A stretch of DNA of 64,000 nt from Chenopodium formosanum (Eukaryota; Streptophyta; Magnoliopsida; Caryophyllales; Amaranthaceae). The notes beneath the pieces are model-generated. The model saw nothing but the letters and a program-made list of their open reading frames with translations, had not been told where the DNA came from and ran no database searches. Below are positions 1 through 11,800 of this stretch, one piece after another. Every line of letters starts with the position of its first letter. Position 1 is the first letter of the stretch. The stretch spans positions 26,045,501-26,109,500 of the forward strand of contig CM044877.1 in the NCBI GenBank assembly GCA_024500155.1. Reading direction: 5' to 3'. Position numbers and translations under genes: made by a program.

Positions 1-2820
1 CCAACTGGCACTGGAGAGTTTATATCAAACAACAAAATCATGCCATCTCCGGGAGAAATTGAACTTCTGTGTGATTCAGTCAATACAGATGAATCAGGAA
101 AAACAGCAAGCACTGCGAAAAAGGGATCATCTTCCATACAAGCAACAGCTGCACAACCAGCCAGAGACAGATAAAGCAATTGTTAAAAAAGGAGGCAATT
201 GTTAAAAAAAGGATGCAATTTAAGCAAATTAGGAAATTTTCTACTACTACTACTAATTGCGGCAGTTGCAACAGGAATACAAATGTCGTAGATGTGAGAA
301 ACAGAGAGAAACCAGGGGAGAGGGGTAATTGGAAAATTGTTTTTGATTTTGATAATTCAAACTATGCATGAGAGGACAACATATATCCCAGCTTCAGCAC
401 CAGATGGAGAACATTTCAACAATGACCAACAGTTGCTGGGAAACCTAGCAGAAGACGGATATTTTCCCTAGAATTGCATTTTTGAAAAAAATAATAATAC
501 TCCCTCAGTTTCAAATTATTGTTCTTGTTTACTCTTTGCACATGTTCCAATGCATGTATGTATGTATGTATAATCATGGTCAAAGTTTCCTGCTAGAAAT
601 GGAACATTGTAAGCAGAGACAAGATTTAGAAACAGGGAGTGTATTTTTTTTTTTTTTTGGACACATAGGGGGAGTACATTATAATGAGTTAAATCATGAA
701 AGATAGAGAAAAGAAATACTTTCACCCATAGGAAAAAAGGGTTATGATAAAAAGCATTATAAATTTAAGTTTTGACTTGCATTATATAAAGGCAAAGAAC
801 AAGAGAGTATATATCGATAAGTTTTGACCAATGTTACAAGGTACGGGGTACGATTCGAAACGTGGTACGGAAACGAATACGCGGAACGCTGCCCTTTGGT
901 GATTCCGGTACGATGGGTACGAATATATATATGGAGCAAGGGAAAGTAAAACTGTAAAAGGGTGGGTGTCATAAAAATAAAGAGGAAACTAATAGAGTGT
1001 GGGGTCCAATTGTTATATTTAAAAAGCCATTCAGTTTTCTGACTTGTCTCTCCTACTTTTCACTTAATTTATTAATAAAAAAATAATAGTATCATCCAAT
1101 GTTCTGATTTCTCTCTCCTCTCTCCTACGTTTGTCTTCAACCTTTATTCTCCACCATTTTTTGAAGCTTCAAGACGAGTGTCAACAACCTTTAACCCTAA
1201 AACGCAAAAGCATAACCTCAGTCTATGAAATCTAAATCGGGTTGTCAATTTCAAGATCTGAGTCGCGACCACAAGCGACCTGAGTCGCGTTTGTACCGCG
1301 TTCCGGTACGAACGAACCAGGTCGCAATTCGCACCTCCGTACCGCGAACCTTGTAACACTGGTTTTGACTAGCACAAATGCACAATTCAAGCAACGCAAA
1401 TTTCAAATGGTATTTATGATATACCAATAATCATTTTCCATGCTTTCTAAAAAGGCCACTATTCAAAATCATGCATTTTGTAGTGTTTACCTAAAAAAAA
1501 TTTAAGTCATCAATAACATCGTATCAAGAAATATTTGTGTCAGCAACATTAAGATACAGAATACCAAAGCAAACATAATTAACACTTTGAGAAAGAATCA
1601 GTGTTAAAGAAATGTGCAAACCTTCAACCAAAATGGCGTAAGACCATGTTCTGGACAGCTTTGACAAGCCCCAGAGAGATAATTGGGGCCTCGAACCTTG
1701 TGAGGTGGACACAATGTACTCAGAATTACCAACAAATGTAAGGTTCACAATAGGCTGCAAGATAAACAATTTATGAGTCTTACAGAAACAGGGCTGTCAA
1801 TGGACTCCAGATATTAGACAACAAAATTACATCGTAAATAACATTATAGCAGTAATGCAACAAAGTCGACTAGATTAACCAACTATCTACAGAACAGCTG
1901 CAATACTACAGCAAAACAACTGCAAATTTGAAACACTCACAATGCTCATTAAACAAACCAATTCCAGTTTTAAGTAGTTTTTACTCCGTATTAAACAAGT
2001 CTTTGATCCAACTCCAAAAAACAAAAAATTCTTCTATTCTGTTTCAACAAGAAACACCCATGAGGCTCATTTGTCACAAAAAAAAAAAAAAAAAAATAAA
2101 TAAAAAATAAATAAAAATAAAAATAAAAATAATAATAATAAAAAAAAATTAAAAAAAAAATTAAAAAAAAAACTTCTATTAGATTGTGATGCTTACAAAT
2201 TAAAAATATAGAAAATAAATAAATAAACCTATGATCCCTAGCTAATATCAAAACTAATTTCACCTAAACAAATATCGTTACACAGAGTTATGTAATGCTA
2301 ATCACCACCAACATTTCCTTTCATTCACTTAGCTAACTGCTATACGGCCTATACCCTTGTGCAATCCCATTTTCTTCATATCATTTTTAATTCCCTCCAA
2401 GGCTCCAACCAACTCATCTTTGGCCTCCCTCAACTTCTCACAAAAATTACATTATATTAATTCTCAACAATCATTATCAGTGCATCTTCAGGTAATTGTC
2501 TCACATGACAAAACTAACATAGTCAATACTCCCTCATCTTCACCAGTTATATACACAATTTTAAAAAACATTCACTTGCAAACCAACTTACATAGAATAT
2601 TTATCTCAAATGACAACATTTCGAAATACCAACAGAAACACCCCTGATTACAGTGCATATCATTCACCCCAGGAGCTCAAAAGGTAGTTTTGTTGAGAGT
2701 CGTTAAAAAGAAAAGTACATGGAAATGCAAAAAAATTAAGGTCATTCACATGGAAAGCCTCTATTAGTATGGTGGTTTCGCCAAATATGTTGTTTGCAAG
2801 AGCATTTATTGTAATTCCCT

Positions 2821-2872
<52 letters not shown>

Positions 2873-5800
2873 AAACAATTGTAATTCCCTATCTGATGGA
2901 GAAGCTTTTACTTGAAAATAGGTTGTTGGAAAAAAAAATGGTCAATCTGATCAGAATTTGACAGCTCGATCACCAAATTTAGGGTTCCTCTTTCTCTTTC
3001 TCACTGATACAATTACTTTGTTAAGAGTCTGAAAGTCCAGCTTGATAATGATAAACTCATGGCATGTCATGTATCACAATAGTAAATTTTGTGTAGACAG
3101 ATATTACAGCCTAGCTTCATCTAATTATAGCAGGAAACAGGCTAAATGATTCCTGCCTGTAACGAAAGTTAACATCAGAGGATCTCCACTACTTACCAAG
3201 ACTTCAAAAGACTCATTTCCAACTATCTTCTACACAAGACAAAGTAGTAAAACAAAAATAAAATACAAACACATAAGATTACCGTATAAGTTTCTCCAAC
3301 TACAGACACAAGATCATTTCTATTTGGGTCCCATAGAGTTATCACAGTTTCAGCAGCAATAGCCAATACGGAGCCATCAGCAGAAAAAGTGGCAGCTGTC
3401 ATAGACTTCCCCCTGTAAATATAAATAATGACAACAATTATTAGAATAATGACAAGAGGCAAAAAGAGATGAGTAAAAATTGGAATTCAAGGCAGCAATA
3501 ATGACGAAGAAAACATACAAACCAAATAGTTTTAGCCAAAAATATAAGAAGGAAAGAGCAAACTGCAGGGAAGCATACATTTGATAAACCTAAACGGTGA
3601 GGCACATGTAAATAAAAAGCTAAAAACTCTATTAGCATATCAGACCCTACTGCATATTAAGCTATCTACGATTGATCTCAAGATGAAGGGGATATTCCAC
3701 TATATTACATACTCGAGAATAAGTAATAATCAAAACCATACTTGTAAGAACCAACAGAATGGCAAACCCAGCCTGAGCAGCTATCAACGCCACCTTTACT
3801 TTGAGTAGTGTTACTTTGGACCCAAATCTGAAAGGTAAAAATTGTAAGAGTTAAATTTGTCTCTGAATCAAGATAACTGATGAATTATAATGTATTCTAA
3901 AACAGTACCTTAAAATCACCACCATATGAAGAACTGACAGCCATTTTCCTTCTAGGATGAAAAACAACAGCAGAAACAGCAGCATCCCTGAAATGACTAA
4001 ATTTCAGTTATGCTTTCAAACGTGAAAAATGAAAGAAAATTATTAACTGAGTACAAAAAATTTGAGCTGTTTGACAAATGTCAGATATAGAACTTTCTAG
4101 AAAAGAAATCCAATATTCTATTTGTGATTGAATTCTAAACAGCTTCATCTCTACAGAATGGTCCTACGGTAGGTTTTCTGGATTCCATGCCCATATCCAT
4201 TCAAAATGATAGTTAACTCAAAGTATCTCATCTTCTCTTTGATGATGAAGCATAAATTACAAGTATTTTGCTAGCCTGACAAGAATAACTTGGGTTATTT
4301 AAGTCATGCTCGTCTGATTTATGAATCAATGTCAGCTAGGATGGTCAATCTTTAAAAGGGGTGCTACTTCAAGCTAAAATAGGAATCTTTGGCTGATTTT
4401 TTAGGCTGCAGAGTGGGGCTTCCTCTTTCAAGTTATTTGCATCTTCCTTTTGCTGATTTTTTTTTTTTTTTTTTTTTTAAGTGAATTTCTGTTCAACATC
4501 CCTATAGTTGGTATTTGGGAGATTCCAAAAGAATACCAGCATGAAAATTATTGCTTTTCTAGGTACATAAGCAGAATCCTTTCCTGTTTGCCTATTAAAT
4601 TTATGTTCTGATGCACAATCACAGCTAGTGTGAATTCAAAGATAGAAAATATTGAACAGGACTTCTTAAGGGCTAATAGTAATTCTTATAAGGGTTTTCA
4701 GAGTTAGGCTTACCCATACAATAATGAAGCTCTATAAACAAATTGGCTCTAGAGGTTTACAATGAAAGAAGAGGCTAGTGGAAGATCACCATCAAGCTCA
4801 AATACAATGCAGTGAACCTTGGATGGTGATGCAAAATTTCTTCTTCTCGTGGCACATGCACAAGGAAATCTATATCCGTAGAGTTGCATGTTTACAATTC
4901 CTTGCCCAGAAATGCAGATACTGGCTCAATTGTTCCATTGTGGCATTACATATGGTGCAGGAATCAGATCCTAAAAGCTCAATTTCCAGGTTTATTCATA
5001 TTCTCTTTACTTGAGAAGCTGCTATTTCAGAAAAGTTAGTACCATGATAATAATAAGATTAAATGTTACTTAATAGATACTTCTTAATAATTGTGAAAAA
5101 AGATTTAGTCCCAATGCTTTTGGATGTCTTTGTGTTGAAGAGGTCAAGTTGGATGGCTTTGATGAGATGGTCTTGTGGGGCTATATCATGATAATAGAGG
5201 CTCACTTCCTGTCAAGACCCCCTCCTCTCCCTCTTTTCTGAATTTCTAAAGAGATTTATAGTATTTATTATTTATTTTATTGACGGGGAGATTTATAGTA
5301 TTTATAAAGCTTAGATTTTTTATTTTTAAACTAGATATTAATAACAAAAAGGCAGTAAACTAAAAATAACACATAAAAACATAACAGAATTGTGCCGTAT
5401 ACAAAAAGTGCAGGTCTTAGCCTTGCACCTAGACTCTAGGGACCTTTTGTACCTCACGCCTTTTACTAAGATTCTAATTAGAGCAAATATCATTAATTAA
5501 ACCAACAGGCTCATTCTAAGTAAATGTAACCCCAAGAGATGCATTTAAAATTTTACATGAACAATAAAAATAAATAAAATATATACAAAGTATAAAATAG
5601 TAGCTGCGGAAATTAGACAATTCATTGATCACACGGGAGATGATAAATGATTTGTAACCAATAATATTTGTTAGTCTAAGAGAAACCACAGCATTAAGTG
5701 TGTTCCAAGTGTACATGGAATTGAAAATTTAGCTAAGACCATATAAGCATTTAAGCAGTGCATCCCCCCAGTTTCAGTAAACATAGGAATATCAAATGCG

Positions 5801-8800
5801 AAAACAATTCTAGAGCACATATGATATAAGACACAAACCTATGAGGTTCATAAACTATGGTAGAAAGCTTATAATCTTTCTTCTGGGTCTCAGCTTCCCA
5901 GAACTTCAAGCAAACAAGGCCTCCTACACCATCTTCAGCAAGCCTAGTTTCAACAGTACTCATCAAAGATCCATCATGTGAAAGTGCCACAAAGCTCACT
6001 ACCACCTGTAAACACAATTTAGCAGGAATGTTTCTTAATGGAGAAAAACAGAATGGGACCATGTAGCAGATAAAAAATATATATAAACAATGAAAGCAAC
6101 TTTTCCTCTTCCAGAAAACAAAAGACTGTCATTGAAAGAAACCAAGACAAACACTTAAAAAACCTATACTAGAACAGCCCATAGACAAGAACTCTCAAGT
6201 CGCTTGATTTCAGAAGCTCGGTAAATGATATTCTAGACATAACAGAAGTCAGAGGGCAATATACTATGGAAAACAATTCCTAGTACATTTGAACTTACGA
6301 AAAAAAATTAGGCCATAATTTCATGGCTATTCAACAAGACCACATACAAATTTAATGAAGAATTGAAAAGCAGAGAGAAACAAATTAGTAACCCTCACTT
6401 GAATACAATTCATCACATTCATGGATGCTACGAATTAATTTAACTGTAGCAAGAGGCTAGAGCTTAAAAGAGATATTTCCAATTGTATGGATAAAAGTAC
6501 ATAATTTGATTCCTCCCCTCTACCACAATTTACGTGGCAGCCTTGTAAAAGGCATGGAGATAATGATTTTTATTGTCCTCAGCATAAGGGTCTTCCTACA
6601 AGACCGCAAAAACAAAGGGGAAAGAGACTGAAGAGATGTAAATGGAAAAGAAAAATCAATACATTAGCGATTCAGATGAGTACGGATCTCTTCAAAAATA
6701 CTTTCTACTTTCTAGGTATTGAGTCTGCATGTGTATAATTGTACATCTTATGATCTGCTAGTTTTTTTTTTTTTTTTTTGACACAATCTGCTAGTTGTGA
6801 TATAATTACACACTTTTTTGGAGTAGGGTAAAGTAAAAAGAAGCAAGCTCTCATCACAGCATTAGCCATTCCCAGCATTATATGTTGGTAGAATCACATC
6901 ATTCAGGCAACTAAATTTCTATGCTTGTAAGTTTTATGTATCTAAAATACCCAAATAGAAGATCTAGGGTTTAAATTTCAGAAATATTACTTCATTTTTT
7001 TGTTCAAATATCAAATTGGATGAGTTTAGTGGATAGAGGCTACACAAGGGATTTTAGATCATCGGTATCAGCGAATTGGACAACAGCCCTCAGCAATTTG
7101 GGTCACATTTGACCCAAGATCACAATCTGGGCCACAGTTCAGGTGTCTGAGCCGCATTCTGAGTAACACTACTCTGGTGAGGAACTTTGGCTTAGTCGCA
7201 GACTTTCCATTATTGAGATTGGCATTTACTGTTCATCTGTTACAAATCATTTGAATGTCCATTATGTAAGATTTTAAGAATAAAAGGCACAGAAATCAGT
7301 GGACTTCTGGCTTTCTGCTATGCTGATGTGGATGGTTTGACACTACCTCAAAGTGGCCTGAATAGACACTCAGATCTTGGAAAATTCTTTACTGTGCAGT
7401 TATGATAGAATTCTCCAAGATCTGAGTCTCTATACAGGCCTCTTTGATGTAGGGGACTAACGGGTAATACTTTTAAGCAATAACCTTCTCTCTCAGTTGT
7501 CAGTTCATACTCTTCCCCCTTATAAGCCATCACAAATAATAGTATGCAACACAAGTTACAATTTGTTCTTTCTTCCTGACCCTTCAGCTAAGCTGTGCAA
7601 GGAATCAGTATTTGAGGGAGGGGCACATTAGTCATAGCCTATTAGTAGTGTCTTGAGGAATAAGTTAGAGTTAGTTATGAGACTTTTTCTATAAATAGGC
7701 CTCATTAGGAGGAATAATGATCATGCTGAAAATATTGTTAAGCTTTGCTTAGTTTTGGAGAGCTGCTCTTCCTCTCGAATGAAGAGTGATTGTACTGTTT
7801 GATTACTCTGATCATCAATACAAATATCTGGTACTTAGCTAATTTATTTTTTTTCTGTCATTGGTCTGATTCACCTCAACAGTACAATAGTTGTACTGTG
7901 GTGTCCTTAATGTGTCAACTTGCTTGAGGCATATATAAGAACAAATGGGCGTGACTAACCCAATATAAGAAAACCAGGGAAAATCCATCTTCTATAGATA
8001 GAGTGAAAATATAAGTAAAAATATAAATTATAGAACATTGTCACATATACCTACCAAAAATTATGCAGCCTAGTAGTATAGGACACAGAACAATAAAGCA
8101 TAGTGTACTTGTCCACATAACGATTACAAATAACTGAGGGAGAAAAGGGTAATGACAGGTACCGTAATTTCGTCGCTTGGTTGATGATTTCTTTCACAGA
8201 TTTGAACCTGCGGGATTAAGCATAATAGAGGACAGTGAAAAAGCATTCGTGCGGTTCATATATTTAAAATATAGTATAAAGATCATTTAGTGAGCAATCA
8301 ACTTGAAGGACCTCGAGGAGTTATTTATTTAAAATATAGTAAAAAGACCATGTAGTGACCAAGGTGTATTCATATTTCAGCCCAACTTGAAGGACCTCAA
8401 GGTGTTATGGAACGCCATATGATTCATCCATTGTGAAAAACTAAAATAAGAAAATAGGGCTCCTCATTGAATCAACTCAAACTAGTCTGGATATCTAGGA
8501 TCTGTAAAACTCAAAATAGGGCTCCTCATTGATTATTTATTTAAGTGAACGGAACAGGACCTCTTTGAGTTAAAAGGTCAGTTGAAACAACCTGTTGTCA
8601 TCGCAAGGATAAGGTGGGGTTAGCCTATAAAGCTCATCCATAATTGAAGGCAAACTCATTTTTTTATTTTTTATTTTTTATTTAAATATAATTGAGGGAA
8701 TCATCATTAAATATTTGAAGCAGAAAATAAACAAGGGACAAAGGTTTTAAAAATTTGTGTATTTTTTGTCTGTCTTTTATTGAAAAGTAACTAATATATT

Positions 8801-11800
8801 GCATAGTTATTCATTTCATGGGGATATTTAGTATCAATATTTAGATACAACTCAAAATATAGCTACGACTAAATATTTGTAGATAAATTTTAGACATTTG
8901 TAGATACATATTTTAAAAAATTGTAGATATTACTATTTCGAAGCTATACATCAGAGGTGAATCAAACAGGATCACAAAGAATATATTTTCTGTACATATT
9001 TATCAAGAGTATTATATTCCATTTGCATTAAAATCTATAATGATCTTAAATGGAGCAACAAAAAAGAACAATGGTGGTATCAATAAGTAAAAATCAGTTT
9101 TCCATGTAACAAACAATTTATGTACAGTAAAACTAGTTTACTGAAAAAAACACAAGACGGAATAGTGTCAACAAACATAAATCAATGAGTAAATAAGATA
9201 TCAATATAATTCGAGCATTGCACCTCTGTGATTTCAGTATCATCCAACAAGCTATAGAACTGGATACGGTAATTATCTGTAGGCAGAGCAACTAATCCAG
9301 CTGAATGATCAAAGGTGAATCCACTAGATAATCCATTCCACATATCTGGAAAAGAACAAGGAAGCTGCAAGGTACAGCATTATAATTTCATCACAAACAG
9401 GATCAAGATTAGGCTGCATGTGTTTTAACCAAGAAATTATAGGCTGATTATTTTGGAAAGGGAAGTAAAAGATAAAATAACATCATATCAAGGCAAGAGT
9501 ATAGCTAATCGGCCAAGCAAATGGAACAAGATGCATCAATAGTTTCAATACGTTATAACCAAGCTATATGTAAGTCAATTAGCACCGCACAAGGCCACAC
9601 ACCACTCGATCATATTCCAACAGAAGACTGCCACATAGAATAAAGCATATACAAAGTTGACAAATCAGAAGGTACCACCTCCTGAAAGTTTTTTACGCTT
9701 ACTGTTTTAGTCATAAAGTCTAATATACTTTTGCTGATTCTATATTCGGCAAATTCCATTTTCAACCTTCCCCCCTTACCTCACAATATTTACATCTTTA
9801 CACTCTCTCTTAGGTTTTCCACCCTTTTTCTTACAGCACCAACCTTTTTACACACTCTCTCTCAAACTTAATCCCCCTTTTTTTTAGACTACTCACCACA
9901 CCAACACTCTCTCCAAATGCCTTAATAAGTGTGCAAACAATAACCATAGAAACTTTTGGAAACGGAGGTAGTTTATTTAGACAGCAATGCACGACTTAAA
10001 ATCAACATGTTGATAGGCACTAACACTTTCTAATTTTCTAGTATTGAATATATAAGCTCTTCGATTTCAAAACAAACTCAGGCTTACCCATACATCCCAA
10101 TTCATAATTATAACAAAACCAACAGTTCCAAGTTCCAACAGTTTGCTAGATTTACTAGAGATTCGTTTTTAGTTTATTGGAACATCTACCAACAGTACTA
10201 GCTCCTCCAAACAATCAACATCAGTGAACATTGTTTATACCCAGATTGTTATGATACCTCTACTTTAAGGGATCACCAATGAAAGTCTCCTTGTAGGTTT
10301 ACTCAGCAATTGGTATCAAAATGTCAGTACACTGTACATAATATTAGTATATACTACAAGGGGGCAGGACTTTTATCTGTGTTAAGAACCCATCATTTGA
10401 TGGATATGTCAAGAGTTACTGATCTACAATGAACACAACTTTTCTTGCAAAATCTCCTTGTGGAAACTCTCTGGCTTCCAACTTTTGTTGATGCTTGCAA
10501 TATTGATTCATGGAAATGGCACCTCAAAATGTCAGTCATCTTGGGCTCATGCCATGAATTAAAGAATTGAAACTTTTCCACCTTTTTTTAAAGTCAAGAA
10601 ATTTAGGCACATATTTTTAGATTAAAGTTGAAAACCAACCTTTTTGAAAATATGTTCTTATTTCGTGGAAAAAAAAAGACATCCTAAAAAATCATAAAGA
10701 CTAAATAAACATAATTCTCTATATGTAAATTTAATAGTGCTATTACAGACAATAAACTTATTCTTGGATCATAACTGCTAGAATAATGTAAAGGTCCATA
10801 ACAGATTTTGCAGTCATGATTTTATAACATATATTACAGAATGGCTTATTGCGGAAGGTAAAAGGAAATGGTACTGATTTAATCTCATGCAAAGATGGAA
10901 AAAATATTAAGAACTCTCTGTTTGTGATAGCTTCAAGTCAAGTCTTTTCCACAGTTACAGTTTTATACTCACATTGTGCTGGAGAAAATGGCACAGCAAA
11001 AGTGTTGCACGTTATTTTCAGCTTGGATATTTTAAATACTCTAGAATATAAAAACATTCAACTCATAGGCATCACAGTTTACAGTCTAACACTCACATTA
11101 GGGTAGAGAAAATGGCACAGGAAAAGCGTTACACATTATTTCAGCTTGCAAATGCTAAATATTCAAGAAACTAAAAACATTCAACTCACAGGCATTCTAA
11201 TTGTATACTGTGGTACCAAAACATATATTGACCCCTACACTTAAACTTGCATGTGCACACACACCAGATATGAGATCAAGCAGGCACCAACCTTAATTCC
11301 TGCTATGGACTTCAAAATTTCCAATGACGGCATCTTCAAAAAGTGGATCTGATTATCTGCACAAGATATCTAAAGATCCTTCTTTTCATGAGTTATAGAA
11401 TCAGAAGTAGAGTTCAATTATGGAAAAAAGAAGAGAAACACGCACACACATGTGAACACATTGTATTCCTTTTACCAATAATAAAACCAGATCAAAATAG
11501 TCAGGCAGTATCCAGATACAATAGTATACTTACCACAGAGAGCGTAGGATCACACGAATGCACAAAATGAAGTAGAGGAGATCCAATTCTTGGTAGAAAC
11601 TTTCTCTTCCCAGTGTCCAGCTGCCACAGGACAAGGACTCCTTCATTTCCCCCTGGTCATTATCAATCAGAAAATTTTATTTAAAGCCTCAATAGTTGCT
11701 GACAGTCCAATTATACACAATTTTTTATACAACGTAGATTATTCTAACTTATACTACAAGACTATATTATTTCAAATTTTGATAATAATTGGGGGGGGGG

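Larger units (their letters stand above)
149..1621 (-). other. Intron 13 of the WDR75-like gene (two MITEs inside)
   Basis: This intron of about 1.47 kb lies between exons 13 and 14, with donor GTTTGC and acceptor TTGTGCAG. It is phase 1 and joins a split Ala codon. It contains the Stowaway-like MITE at 500-674 and the hAT MITE at 829-1361. I see no gene in it. Confidence 0.8.

Noticed and set aside
1991..2263. Phe/Tyr-rich open frame over the A-rich tract
   Set aside because: Pure reading of a low-complexity repeat inside intron 12. It has no domain and no codon bias.
7348..7554. 68-codon frame in intron 8
   Set aside because: No splice-compatible context, no WD40 motif, and the exon chain is complete without it.
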